A DNA stretch of 64,000 bases from Streptomyces coelicoflavus (lineage in GTDB: Bacteria > Actinomycetota > Actinomycetes > Streptomycetales > Streptomycetaceae), in contig NZ_BEWB01000011.1 of NCBI RefSeq assembly GCF_003112555.1, positions 248,001 to 312,000 of the forward strand. Reading direction: 5' to 3'. The position numbers and the translations under genes were made by a program. Shown one piece after another: positions 44,529 to 53,196 of this stretch; the stretch's first letter is position 1; every line of letters starts with the position of its first letter. The notes beneath the pieces were generated by a model, which worked only from the letters and a program-made list of their open reading frames with translations, did no database searches and had not been told where the DNA came from.

Positions 44529-45397
44529 TAGGAGAGTGTCATGTCCGTGGTGATGGTTTCCCAGAGGGCGTCGAACCACTTCTGCGATTCCTCCACGAAG
44601 ACCGCGTCCCGGTGACCGGTCCGCTTCAGGAACGAGAACAGCAGCGTCCGGGAGCCGAGCACGTCGTACATCTGAAGGGTCCGGCTCTCGTACTCCTCCT
44701 CGCGCCGGGTCACCGTGTAGTAGCCGACGAGGGCCTCCTCGCCGTTGAGCAGGTAGAGCTTCATCGGCGGGGTGAACGGCAGGGCACGGAAGGCGATGCG
44801 CACGTCGACGCGGTGGGTGGAGCGCACGGCCTGAAGGTTGTGCTGGAGGACGCGGGCCTGGGCGTTGCGCATCTGGAGCCAGCGCTGGTGGACCGGGTCG
44901 TCCTCCTCCTGCTCGATCAGGACGGGGAAGGCGAGCGCTATGTCGCGCGACGGCATCAGCACGCGGAAGTCGATCGCCTCGGGGCGGACCCGGCCCTCGT
45001 GGATCAGGCGGAGCGGCTCGCTCAGGGCCAGCATCAGCGTCTCCGAGGTGTGGCACACGACGTCGATCCGCACCCGCGGCGCTTCGAACGCCTCCGCCAG
45101 GCGCGGCCCGAGGGTGACCATCGTCGACTGCGGCTCGACCCGGGGCACGGCGGGCTCGGCGATGCGGGGCGGGCTGCCCTTGCTGACGTTGGTGAGCAGG
45201 CCGTCCTCCTGGAGCGCCCGCAGGGCCTGGCGGACGGTGCCGCGCTCCACGCCGAACTCGTCGGCCAGCTCCGCCTGGGTGGGCAGGCGGTCGCCCGCCC
45301 TGAGGTCTCCCCCGCGGATCCGCTCCCGCAGGACCTCGGCGATCTCCTGCGACGAGAGCCTTCTGCTGCCGTTCACGGACACGTTCTCCTGAGTCAC
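44528..45397 (-). CDS. devA: DevA, GntR-family developmental regulator
   Basis: 289 residues from GTG 45397. N-terminal GntR winged helix (about 15-80, RERIRGGDLRAGDRLPTQAELADEFGVERGTVRQALRALQEDGLL) and a C-terminal ligand/oligomer domain of unknown type. Matches S. coelicolor DevA, required for normal development. The leader shares a TAG(C/T)GT box six bases before GTG with devE, indicating leaderless translation, and a palindrome at 45485. GTG 45382 and 45376 are alternatives. Confidence 0.88.
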   Translation of the reverse strand: MTQENVSVNGSRRLSSQEIAEVLRERIRGGDLRAGDRLPTQAELADEFGVERGTVRQALRALQEDGLLTNVSKGSPPRIAEPAVPRVEPQSTMVTLGPRLAEAFEAPRVRIDVVCHTSETLMLALSEPLRLIHEGRVRPEAIDFRVLMPSRDIALAFPVLIEQEEDDPVHQRWLQMRNAQARVLQHNLQAVRSTHRVDVRIAFRALPFTPPMKLYLLNGEEALVGYYTVTRREEEYESRTLQMYDVLGSRTLLFSFLKRTGHRDAVFVEESQKWFDALWETITTDMTLS

Positions 45398-45484
45398 GAC
45401 CAAACGCTACAACTTCGACCTACCTACATGGAGTTGTTTGAAACTTGTTTATAGGTAGCAGCCAAGTGGGGACAACTACAGCAG

Positions 45485-45499
45485 AGTTGGCAGCCAACT
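45485..45499. promoter_or_regulatory. Dev palindrome upstream of devA
   Basis: AGTTGGC-A-GCCAACT, a perfect palindrome whose centre (45492) is exactly 95 bases before the devA GTG. The same motif occurs at the same distance before devE (46753-46769). Probable DevA/DevE operator or another shared regulator's site. Confidence 0.75.
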
Positions 45500-45562
45500 T
45501 CGCCAGGTTGGCGAAAGTTGACCTTCCCAGCTTCCGGAACGTCCCGAAGGGGGGAACGACCC

Positions 45563-45751
45563 ATGCCCGTCCTCGCCCTGGTCTCCGCGGTCTTCGTGGT
45601 CGCCTTCGAGCAGATCGTCCAGTGGAAGTACGGCGCCACCGGAATCGTCGGCCTGCTCCTGCTCACCGTCGGCGTCAAGGCCAAGAGTCCTTCCGTCAGC
45701 TCCGCCGGAGCGGTGCTGCTGGCCCTCCTGGTCGCGGGGCCCGCGCTCTGA
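45563..45751 (+). CDS. Small membrane protein between devA and devE
   Basis: 62 residues from ATG 45563, preceded by AAGGGGGGAACGACCC. Two hydrophobic helices (about 3-20 and 28-42, then another to 61) and little else. Its position between devA and devE is the same as in S. coelicolor. It lies downstream of the devA palindrome in the opposite direction. Function unknown. Confidence 0.75.
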   Translation: MPVLALVSAVFVVAFEQIVQWKYGATGIVGLLLLTVGVKAKSPSVSSAGAVLLALLVAGPAL

Positions 45752-45760
45752 ACGGGGCGG

Positions 45761-46666
45761 TCAGTTCGTGAGCAGCAGCTCCGAGCTGATCGTCCCCCAC
45801 AGCGCGTCGAACCACAGCCGGGACTGCTTCACGAACACGCCGTCACGCAGGCCGTCGCCCTGTTCGAAGGCGAACAGCGTCGAGCGGATGCCCTCCGCGT
45901 CGTACGTCTCCAGCTGCTCGTGGCCGATCTCCCGCTCCCGCCGGCCGAGGGTGTAGTAGGCGAAGAGGGCCTCGGCGCCGTTGAGCACGTACAGCTTCAC
46001 CGGCGGCGTGAAGGGCAGCGCGCGGAAGGAGACGTGCACGTCGATGCCGTGCGTGGCGCGCAGACTCAGCAGGTTGTGCCGGAGCACCTGCCCCTGGGCG
46101 TTGCGCATCGCCAGCCACCGCTCGTGCACCGGGCCGCCCGCCGCGCCGCCCGTCACCGCCACCGGGAAGGCGAGGTCGATGTCGCTGCTCGGCAGCAGGA
46201 CCCGGACGTCGACCTTGGCCGGTTTCAGTCGCCCGGCGTGGATCTGGCGCAGGGCTTCGCCGAGGGCGAGGGTGAGGGAGACGGAGGTCAGGCACAGCGC
46301 GTCGATCTCGACGTGCTCGGCGGCGAAGGCGGCCGCGATCCGGGGGGCGAGGGCCGCGGTGGTCGGCATCGGCCGCGCCTCCGGACCGTCCTGGACGCCG
46401 TACGGGCCGGGCGCGACGGTCGCCGGGCTTCCCTTGGACACGTTGGTGAGCAGACGTTCCGACTGGAGAATGCGCAGGGCCCGGCGGACGGCGCCCCGCT
46501 CCACGCCGAACTCGTCGGCCAACTGGGCCTGCGTGGGCATGCGCTCGCCCGGCCGCAGCCGCCCGGACCTGATCCGGGCGCGCAGCTCGTCGGCCACCTC
46601 TCCATGTGTTGTCCGTGGCCGCTGCGGTCTCTTCCGCCCGTCGACGGCGGCGTGTTCCGGCTCCAC
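45761..46666 (-). CDS. devE: DevE-like GntR regulator, DevA paralogue
   Basis: 301 residues from GTG 46666. Same layout as DevA: GntR winged helix (RARIRSGRLRPGERMPTQAQLADEFGVERGAVRRALRILQSERLL) and the same C-terminal domain (FRALPFTPPVKLYVLNGAEALFAYYT). About half identical to DevA by eye, so an old duplication. The leader shares the TTGGTCGTG context and a matching palindrome. Confidence 0.82.
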   Translation of the reverse strand: MEPEHAAVDGRKRPQRPRTTHGEVADELRARIRSGRLRPGERMPTQAQLADEFGVERGAVRRALRILQSERLLTNVSKGSPATVAPGPYGVQDGPEARPMPTTAALAPRIAAAFAAEHVEIDALCLTSVSLTLALGEALRQIHAGRLKPAKVDVRVLLPSSDIDLAFPVAVTGGAAGGPVHERWLAMRNAQGQVLRHNLLSLRATHGIDVHVSFRALPFTPPVKLYVLNGAEALFAYYTLGRREREIGHEQLETYDAEGIRSTLFAFEQGDGLRDGVFVKQSRLWFDALWGTISSELLLTN

Positions 46667-46752
46667 GACCAAACACTACAACTTCGCGCCATCTTTGGGC
46701 AGTTCGCGGAAAGGTGGTTATGAGCCGCTTCCAAGCGGAGATAAGTAAAGAG

Positions 46753-46769
46753 AAGTTGGCAGCCAACTT
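46753..46769. promoter_or_regulatory. Dev palindrome upstream of devE
   Basis: AAGTTGGC-A-GCCAACTT, a perfect 17-bp palindrome, centre 46761, again 95 bases before the devE GTG. Core identical to the devA site. Confidence 0.75.
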
Positions 46770-46957
46770 GAGCAACGTGGTCGAGCCTCACGGGGGTTGG
46801 CCACCACGGCGACAGTGAACCGCCGGCCGGGCCCCCTTCCGGAGGGGAGCCGGGAGCCCGGCAGGCGGCAGGCACCACGCACAACAACCACAACCACAAC
46901 CGAAGAGCACGCGCTACGGATGCGCACGTCCACCGTCACCGGCGGAAGGGAGTCACC

Positions 46958-48214
46958 TCAGAACATGTCCGGGCACCAAGGCCGCCTGGACGTACGCAGC
47001 AGGGCGTCGACCACACGGGCGGCGCCCGCTCGTTCTTCCCGGACCCGCCCGAGCGCGGCCAGCCGCACGGCCGACGCGTCGCCGAGCCAGAGGGCCGCCA
47101 AGTCGCCCACGTCGAGCACGAGATGGGCGCTCTCGGCGGTCGGCACGCAGGACGCACCGTCCGGCCCCGCCTCCAGTCGCCATCGCCCGCCGGTGAGCCC
47201 TCCCCGGTCCACGACCTCGAGCACCACCGCCCCCCGCCCGTCGTACGTCCGCGCCTCCAGGGCCGCCGCGACGTCCAGGATCCGCACCCACAGCCAGTCG
47301 GCCTGTGTGGTGATGCGGGCCGCGCGCGGGTCCGGCAGGAGGTGCGGGAGCAGGTCGTCGGGGGAGCGCCAGCCGCTCTTCACCGTCTGGACCCAGTCGA
47401 TCGAGCACAGGTAGTGCCACAGCGCCCGCTCGGCGGCCGGGGTCACGCCGATCAGCCATTCCACGGTCGCGGTGTTCAGCGGCTGCTTGGCGTCGCCCCA
47501 GTGGTCGTCGGTCCGGTACGAGGCCAGACCCTCGACCCCGCCGTCCGCCGAGCGGTACATGACGTAGTAGGGCTCGGTCCACGGCGTGCCGTTCATGTTC
47601 ACGAGGCCGGTCCGGGACTGCCACCACAGCTCGGTCCGGCTGACCGCGCCCGGCTGCTCCCGGCGCAGCCACCCGTGCAGCCCGGGTCCGAGCCCCCGCA
47701 CGTCCTCGCCGTCCACGAGGTCGATCCGGCCGCCGTCCTCCGGGGCCGCCCAGCGCCGGTCGAGGCCGGCGCGGGGCACGTCGACCGCCCACTCGGTCAT
47801 GGTGGTGGCGGGGCCGAAGCCGTACCGGCCGTAGATCGGGTACTCCGCCGCGATCAGCGTCGCGACGACGTCCCCGCGCTCCTTCGCCGCGGCCAGGTCC
47901 TGCGCCATCATCCGGGTGAGCAGGCCGCGGCGGCGGTGGGTCGCGGTGACGGTGACGTTGGATATCGCGTCGGCCCGGACCGTGCCGCCCCCGACGGCGG
48001 TCAGCTCCTGGTCGAAGGACCGGAAGGTCGCCACGCACCGGTCGCCGTCGAAGGCGCCGAGCGACCGGCCGGGCACGAACTGCCGGCGCCGCGCCTCCAG
48101 CTGCTCCTCGGCCACGGCGGGCGGCTGCAGGAAGCCCGTGTTCAGGGCCCGGTTCCAGTCGGGGAACTCGGCCTCGGTGATGGGACGTACGTCTGTCTCG
48201 GTGCGGCGGCTCAT
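46958..48214 (-). CDS. Eis-like GNAT acetyltransferase
   Basis: 418 residues, the Eis size. First GNAT domain with acetyl-CoA loop ATHRRRGLLTRMM, a second GNAT-like domain, and a C-terminal SCP2-like domain. YPIYGRYGFG supplies the likely catalytic Tyr and the C-terminal carboxylate (ending PDMF) the general base, as in Eis. Eis proteins acetylate amines including aminoglycosides; the substrate is unknown here. Confidence 0.85.
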   Translation of the reverse strand: MSRRTETDVRPITEAEFPDWNRALNTGFLQPPAVAEEQLEARRRQFVPGRSLGAFDGDRCVATFRSFDQELTAVGGGTVRADAISNVTVTATHRRRGLLTRMMAQDLAAAKERGDVVATLIAAEYPIYGRYGFGPATTMTEWAVDVPRAGLDRRWAAPEDGGRIDLVDGEDVRGLGPGLHGWLRREQPGAVSRTELWWQSRTGLVNMNGTPWTEPYYVMYRSADGGVEGLASYRTDDHWGDAKQPLNTATVEWLIGVTPAAERALWHYLCSIDWVQTVKSGWRSPDDLLPHLLPDPRAARITTQADWLWVRILDVAAALEARTYDGRGAVVLEVVDRGGLTGGRWRLEAGPDGASCVPTAESAHLVLDVGDLAALWLGDASAVRLAALGRVREERAGAARVVDALLRTSRRPWCPDMF

Positions 48215-48284
48215 ACGCTCACGGTAGGTCGACGCCCCCGCCCGCGTCGCGGGATTAATCCCGGTGGTCAGGGGCCCGCCGACG

Positions 48285-49337
48285 TCAGAAGGCCGCCCGG
48301 ATCTCCCCCACCTCCCGGCCGGCGCCCAGCAGCGGCGCGCGGCCGATGCGGTCGACGACCGGGCCGTCCACGCCCAGCAGGGCCAGGGCGCGGGCCAGGA
48401 CCGGGCCGAGCGCCCGGGTGGCGCCGTCCTCGACCTTGAAGGCGAGGGCGCGGCCGTCCGGCAGGGCCACCGCCTGGACGGCTTCCGCGCCCATCTTGGA
48501 GAGCGTGCCCGGCACCTCGCGCATCAGCCAGGTGTCGGCGCGGCGGCTGCCGGCCACGTACTCGGGGTGGGCGCGCATCGCGTCGGCGACCCGGCGCTCG
48601 GCCGAACCGGGCTCGGCGGCGACGAAGGAGCGGAAGGCGCGGGCCAGGCCGACCAGGCTGATCGCCATCAGCGGCGCCCCGCACCCGTCGGTACCGACGG
48701 CGGCGACCGGCTCGCCCGCGGCGTCCTCCACAACCCTGTGGATGATCCGCTGGAGCGGGTGCTCCGGGTCGAGGTACGTCTCCAGCGGCCAGCCCTGCTG
48801 CGCGCAGACCGCCAGCATCGCGGTGTGCTTGCCGGAGCAGTTCATCGTGACGCGGTCGGGCGCGGCGCCCGACGCCAGGTACGTGTCCCGCTCCTCCGCG
48901 TCCAGCGGCAGGTCGGGCGGGCACTGGAGCAGCGCCGGGTCCAGGCCGTACTCGTCCAGCATCTTGCGGACCAGGTCCCGGTGAAACGGTTCTCCGGAGT
49001 GGCTCGCGGCGGCCAGCGCCAGCCGCTCCCCCGCGAGGTCGAGACCGGCCCGCAGGACGCCGGCCGCCTGCATCGGCTTGTTGGAGGAGCGCGGGAAGAC
49101 CGGCGCCGTCACCTCGCCCAGCGCCAGCTCCACCGCCCCGTCGGCGCCCAGCACCACCAGGCTGCCCCGGTGCCGCCCCTCGACGAAGCCGGACCGGACG
49201 ACCTCGGCGAGGACGGGCGGCACGACGGGCGAGAGGGCGGACGTGGGCGCGGGCGCGGCCTGGTCCGCATGCGACGACTGCGGCGTCTGTGACGGCTGCG
49301 GCGTTTGTGACGGCTGCGACGGCTGGGGCGCGGGCAT
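48285..49337 (-). CDS. L-asparaginase II family protein
   Basis: 350 residues from ATG 49337. A Pro/Gln/Ser-rich N-terminus (about 1-30) precedes the asparaginase II-type (R. etli-like) core, with SSNKPMQA, ASHSGEPFHRDLV, NCSGKHTAML and GTDGCGAPLMAI motifs. It hydrolyses asparagine to aspartate and ammonia. No signal peptide is evident, so cytoplasmic. The upstream longer frame has low-complexity sequence and is not used. Confidence 0.9.
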   Translation of the reverse strand: MPAPQPSQPSQTPQPSQTPQSSHADQAAPAPTSALSPVVPPVLAEVVRSGFVEGRHRGSLVVLGADGAVELALGEVTAPVFPRSSNKPMQAAGVLRAGLDLAGERLALAAASHSGEPFHRDLVRKMLDEYGLDPALLQCPPDLPLDAEERDTYLASGAAPDRVTMNCSGKHTAMLAVCAQQGWPLETYLDPEHPLQRIIHRVVEDAAGEPVAAVGTDGCGAPLMAISLVGLARAFRSFVAAEPGSAERRVADAMRAHPEYVAGSRRADTWLMREVPGTLSKMGAEAVQAVALPDGRALAFKVEDGATRALGPVLARALALLGVDGPVVDRIGRAPLLGAGREVGEIRAAF

Positions 49338-49428
49338 CGGCGGTGGCCTTCCGGAACGGGCGACCCCCCGCGGCGACGGCCCGGGATCACCGGGCCCCGG
49401 AAGGCGGCGCGGATGGCCGCCCCCCGTG

Positions 49429-50103
49429 TCACACGAGCAGGTCGTCGACTTGTGCTTCCCCTTCACGGTACCGGCGTGCGATCTCCGCGCTGCAGCCGTC
49501 CGCCGTGCGCTGGAGCCGCTGCCGGCTCCGGGAGACCTGCTGCTCGTAGCGCACGAGCCGCCCCATGCCGGCGGTCAGCTCGACGTCGGTGCGGGCCGTC
49601 AGGTCGGACAGCTCCACCTCGCCCATCATCTCCGCGGCCAGCCGCCTGCACTCCTCGCTGCGCGGGGTGGCCAGCGTCACGTGCCGGGCGGAGGAACGCT
49701 GCCGGGCGGGCGCGTCGGCGAGGATCTCCGACAGCCGCTCCACCACCGACCCGGTCGTCGCGGTGGTCACCACGGACGACGACGCCGGCCCGCGCCCCGC
49801 CAGCTCCGCGCGCAGGATGTCGATACGGCCCTGCAACAGCCGCCGTACGTAGCTGAGGTCGGCCTCCTCGCGCTGGGCGTCCCGGCGCAGCGTGCGCAGC
49901 TCCGGCAGGCTCAGGACGGTCAGATCCCGCTCCGGTGGGTTCGCCGGTGGGTTCGCCGGCAGCTCGGGGCTGTCCGTGCGCTGGAGGGGCGCCCGGGGCG
50001 TCTCCAGACCAACCGGGCCACCCGGACCGGTCGAACCGCCCCGTCCACTCGGACATGTCAACGCGGCAGTCCCGAACGACCGCCCCGTACTCGGTGTGCT
50101 CAT
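49429..50103 (-). CDS. rsiG: RsiG, c-di-GMP-binding anti-sigma factor of WhiG
   Basis: 224 residues from ATG 50103. Two copies of the c-di-GMP motif E-x3-S-x2-R-x3-Q-x3-D are present exactly: EADLSYVRRLLQGRID and EQQVSRSRQRLQRTAD. This is the RsiG signature. RsiG bound to c-di-GMP sequesters WhiG, the sigma factor that starts sporulation, so this gene links c-di-GMP level to sporulation. Disordered Pro/Ala N-terminus of about 55 residues. Divergent from dtd. Confidence 0.93.
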   Translation of the reverse strand: MSTPSTGRSFGTAALTCPSGRGGSTGPGGPVGLETPRAPLQRTDSPELPANPPANPPERDLTVLSLPELRTLRRDAQREEADLSYVRRLLQGRIDILRAELAGRGPASSSVVTTATTGSVVERLSEILADAPARQRSSARHVTLATPRSEECRRLAAEMMGEVELSDLTARTDVELTAGMGRLVRYEQQVSRSRQRLQRTADGCSAEIARRYREGEAQVDDLLV

Positions 50104-50280
50104 GCGCCTCAACCGTCCCCTCGCCCGGCGTCTGGAAGCATCGTGCCACCCCAAGTGGCCGCTATGTGACCGAGTGCCCCTGATCGGCCCCGATCGGCCC
50201 CAGATGGGGGGTTCGCAGCGATAAAAACCCCGTACGGCCCCGCCCCTCCACACCCTAGGGGCGCACGGCATCATTGCGGG

Positions 50281-50706
50281 ATGCGTGCAGTAGTGCAGAG
50301 GGTCGACGGCGCGAGCGTCGTCGTGGACGGCGAGACGGTGGGCGCGATCGACGGCGAGGGCCTGTGCGTCCTGGTGGGCGTCACCCACGACGACACCAAG
50401 GAGAAGGCGGCGCAGCTGGCCCGCAAGCTCTGGTCGGTGCGGATCCTGCACGACGAGAAGTCGTGCAGCGACCTCGACGCCCCGCTGCTGGTGATCAGCC
50501 AGTTCACTCTTTATGGCGACGCCCGCAAGGGCCGCCGCCCCACCTGGAACGCCGCCGCCCCCGGCGACGTCGCCGAACCGCTGGTCGACGAGGTCGTCGC
50601 GCACCTGCGCGCGCTGGGCGCGACCGTGGCGACGGGCCGCTTCGGCGCGCAGATGCGGGTGTCCCTGACGAACGACGGCCCGTTCACGGTCCTCGTGGAG
50701 GTCTGA
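50281..50706 (+). CDS. dtd: D-aminoacyl-tRNA deacylase
   Basis: 141 residues, full length. Canonical motifs SQFTLYGD and the Gly-cisPro-type loop NDGPFT. It removes D-amino acids or glycine mischarged on tRNA. ATG 50281 follows a CATCAT box six bases upstream and no ribosome site, so possibly leaderless. It ends 11 bases before the convergent ygfZ gene. Confidence 0.96.
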   Translation: MRAVVQRVDGASVVVDGETVGAIDGEGLCVLVGVTHDDTKEKAAQLARKLWSVRILHDEKSCSDLDAPLLVISQFTLYGDARKGRRPTWNAAAPGDVAEPLVDEVVAHLRALGATVATGRFGAQMRVSLTNDGPFTVLVEV

Positions 50707-50716
50707 GCCCAGCCCC

Positions 50717-51682
50717 TCAGGGCTCGACGACGGTCTCCTGGGCGGCCGCGGTCTCCTCGGCCAGCAGCCGGGCGTCCACCGGCACGTTGCGCTTCACCAG
50801 GGCGAGGGCGACCGGGCCCAGCTCGTGGTGGCGCACGGACGTGGTGACGAAGCCGATCTTCCGGCCGTCGGGCCCGTCGTCCGCGAGGCGGATCTCGGCC
50901 CCGTTCGGCGGCAGGTGGACCTCGCTGCCGTCCAGGTGCAGGAAGACCAGCCGGCGCGGCGGCTTGCCGAGGTTCTGCACCCGGGCGACGGTCTCCTGCC
51001 CCCGGTAGCAGCCCTTCTGGAGGTGCACGGCGGTGCCGATCCAGCCCAGCTCGTGCGGGATGGTGCGGTGGTCGGTCTCGAAACCGAGCCGGGGACGGTG
51101 CTGCTCGACCCGCAGCGCCTCGTGGGCGAGGATCCCGGCCGCGGGCCCGGACTCGGCGGCGAACGCCTCCAGCTCCTCCCGCGGCAGGAAGAGGTCACGC
51201 CCGTACGGCGTCTCGCGGACGACGGCCGAGGCGGGGGCCTGGGCGATCGAACCGGCCGGCAGGTGCACGACCGCGGTGTCGGCGGTGCGGTCGGCGACCT
51301 CGACCCGGTAGAAGAACTTCATCGACTCCAGGTAGGCGATCAGCGCCTCCTGGCTGCCGGGCTCGACGTGGGCCCAGACGGTCGTGCCGTCGTCGACGAG
51401 GTACAGGGCGTGTTCGATGTGGCCGTTCGCGGACAGGACCAGCGCCTCGGTGGCCTGGCCGACGGGCAGGTCGCTGACGTGCTGGGTGAGCAGCAGGTGC
51501 AGCCAGCTCAGCCGGTCGTCGCCCGTGACGGTGAGGACACCGCGGTGGGAGAGGTCGACGAAGCCGGTGCCGTCGGCGAGGGCACGCTGCTCGCGGAACA
51601 GGTCGCCGTAGTGGGCGGCGACGCCTTCGTCCACACCCTCGGCGGGAACGGCGCCGGGCAGGGACAGCAGGGGGCTCTTCAT
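50717..51682 (-). CDS. ygfZ: YgfZ/GcvT-like folate-binding protein
   Basis: 321 residues, GcvT-like aminomethyltransferase fold with the YgfZ/CAF17 signature KGCYRGQETVAR. These proteins bind tetrahydrofolate and help assemble or repair iron-sulfur clusters, for example in MiaB and other enzymes. Cytoplasmic. Confidence 0.93.
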   Translation of the reverse strand: MKSPLLSLPGAVPAEGVDEGVAAHYGDLFREQRALADGTGFVDLSHRGVLTVTGDDRLSWLHLLLTQHVSDLPVGQATEALVLSANGHIEHALYLVDDGTTVWAHVEPGSQEALIAYLESMKFFYRVEVADRTADTAVVHLPAGSIAQAPASAVVRETPYGRDLFLPREELEAFAAESGPAAGILAHEALRVEQHRPRLGFETDHRTIPHELGWIGTAVHLQKGCYRGQETVARVQNLGKPPRRLVFLHLDGSEVHLPPNGAEIRLADDGPDGRKIGFVTTSVRHHELGPVALALVKRNVPVDARLLAEETAAAQETVVEP

Positions 51683-51702
51683 ACGCCCAGCCTACGACTC
51701 GC

Positions 51703-52140
51703 TTACGAGTCGGTAGTTGAACCCTTCAGGGAGCAGCTCTCGCACCGGCCGAAGATCGCGAAGTGCTTCATGTCCGTGTCGAAGCCGAACTGCTCGCGCA
51801 GCTTGGCCGTGAAGTCGGCGGCCACCGACAGATCGGCCTCGATCACGTTGGTGCAGTCCCGGCAGACCAGGTGGATGTGGTGGTGCCGGTCGGCCAGGTG
51901 GTAGGTGGGCGCACCGTGCCCGAGGTGGGCGTGGCTGACCAGCCCCAGCTCCTCCAGCAGCTCCAGCGTGCGGTACACGGTGGAGATGTTGATCCCGGAG
52001 GCCGTCTTGCGCACCTGGCCCAGAATGTCGTCCGGGGTCGCATGCTCCAGGGTGTCGACGGCTTCGAGCACCAGCTGCCGCTGGGGCGTCAGCCGGTAGC
52101 CACGCTGCCTGAGGTCGCTCTTCCAGTCGGTGCTCACCAC
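51703..52140 (-). CDS. nur: Nur, Fur-family nickel uptake regulator
   Basis: 145 residues, the length and sequence of S. coelicolor Nur. The ligands known there are all present: nickel site His70, His72 and His126; second metal site His33, His86, His88 and His90; and the structural CxxC pairs Cys93/96 and Cys133/136. With nickel, Nur represses nickel uptake and iron superoxide dismutase, and allows the nickel enzyme. GTG start at 52140 or 52137. Confidence 0.95.
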   Translation of the reverse strand: MVSTDWKSDLRQRGYRLTPQRQLVLEAVDTLEHATPDDILGQVRKTASGINISTVYRTLELLEELGLVSHAHLGHGAPTYHLADRHHHIHLVCRDCTNVIEADLSVAADFTAKLREQFGFDTDMKHFAIFGRCESCSLKGSTTDS

Positions 52141-52155
52141 ACCACGAGTCTAGGA

Positions 52156-52731
52156 CTACTTGAAGAAAGCGATCCCGTCGTCCGGCATGTCGTCCGGCAG
52201 GGCCTTGGCCCAGCGCTCGACGTCCTCCGGAGTGACGACCTTCTTCAGGTGCGCCGACATGTACGGGCGCAGCTCGACCTCGGGGGTCTGCTTCTCGCCG
52301 ACCCACATCAGGTCGCTCTTGACGTAGCCGTACAGCCGCTTGCCGCCGGTGTAGGGCTGAGCAGCCGCCGTCCGGGCGACCGCGTCCGTCACCAGGTCGA
52401 TCTGCGGCTTCTGGTTCGCCATCTCGCCGTACCAGATCTCGATGACGCCGTCGTCGCGCGTCATCGTCACCTCGACCTTGCGGTTGGCGTCGATGCGCCA
52501 GAAGCCGTGCTCCGACTCCAGCGGGCGGACCTTGTTGCCGTCGTTGTCCAGCACCCAGGTGTGGGACTCGTACTCCAGGAAGTCCCGGCCGTCGTGGGTG
52601 AAGGACACCTCCTGGCCGAAATTGCACTTCTCGGCGCCGGGGAAGTCGTGCACGCCCGCGCCCGCCCAGTTTCCGAGGAGGAAGGCGAGGGGGACGAGGT
52701 CCTTGTGCAGGTCGGACGGGATCTCGATCAT
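52156..52731 (-). CDS. Nitrobindin-like FABP-family heme protein
   Basis: 191 residues, ten-stranded nitrobindin/THAP4-like beta-barrel, opening LVPLAFLLGNWAGAG, with His in SFTHDGRDFLEYESHTW and the C-terminal region. Family members bind heme b and may isomerise or sense peroxynitrite. It lies close to nur (16 bases). Cytoplasmic. Confidence 0.9.
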   Translation of the reverse strand: MIEIPSDLHKDLVPLAFLLGNWAGAGVHDFPGAEKCNFGQEVSFTHDGRDFLEYESHTWVLDNDGNKVRPLESEHGFWRIDANRKVEVTMTRDDGVIEIWYGEMANQKPQIDLVTDAVARTAAAQPYTGGKRLYGYVKSDLMWVGEKQTPEVELRPYMSAHLKKVVTPEDVERWAKALPDDMPDDGIAFFK

Positions 52732-52759
52732 GAGCGGACTTACTTCCTGGCGTCGGTGA

Positions 52760-52858
52760 TCAGCGCTGGCCCTGGTACAGCTTCTTCACGGTCAGACCGG
52801 CGAAGGCGAGAACGCCGACGCAGACCAGGACCAGCAGGGCTTCGAAGAAGATCTCCAC
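52760..52858 (-). CDS. 32-residue membrane protein
   Basis: GTG 52858 with AAGGAG and good spacing upstream. One TM helix (EIFFEALLVLVCVGVLAFAG) and a basic tail ending KKLYQGQR. Too short for usual gene calls, but the ribosome site and coherent hydrophobic helix support it. Function unknown. Confidence 0.65.
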   Translation of the reverse strand: MEIFFEALLVLVCVGVLAFAGLTVKKLYQGQR

Positions 52859-52902
52859 GGGGTGCTCCTTGAGCGGGGGGCATAAACAGGGCCGGCCCCA
52901 GC

Positions 52903-53196
52903 TTACGCGGCCCGCCCCGCCTCTTCTCGCCGGACTCCGTCCAGGAAGGCGGCCCACACGGGGGCGGCGAAGAGGAGGGCTCCGCGAGCGGGGTCCTTGC
53001 TGTCCCGGACGGGGACGAGAGAGGGGAGGTTGGGGGCGACCTCGACGCAGTTGCCGCCGTCCGGGTTGCTGTAACTGCTCTTGCGCCAGTCGGCGGCGCC
53101 GAGGAGATCGTCGGAGACCTCGACGCAGTTGCCACCGCTTGAGTTGCTGTAGCTGCTCCTGCGCCAAGACACGGCGCTCAGATCGATGGCTCGCAT
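52903..53196 (-). CDS. DUF397 protein with duplicated motif
   Basis: 97 residues. Two DUF397 signatures: VSWRRSSYSNSSGGNCVEVS and WRKSSYSNPDGGNCVEVA. It follows, and overlaps by 19 bases, the XRE gene, the standard pairing in Streptomyces (whiJ-like clusters), where it may modulate or be bound by the regulator. Confidence 0.93.
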   Translation of the reverse strand: MRAIDLSAVSWRRSSYSNSSGGNCVEVSDDLLGAADWRKSSYSNPDGGNCVEVAPNLPSLVPVRDSKDPARGALLFAAPVWAAFLDGVRREEAGRAA

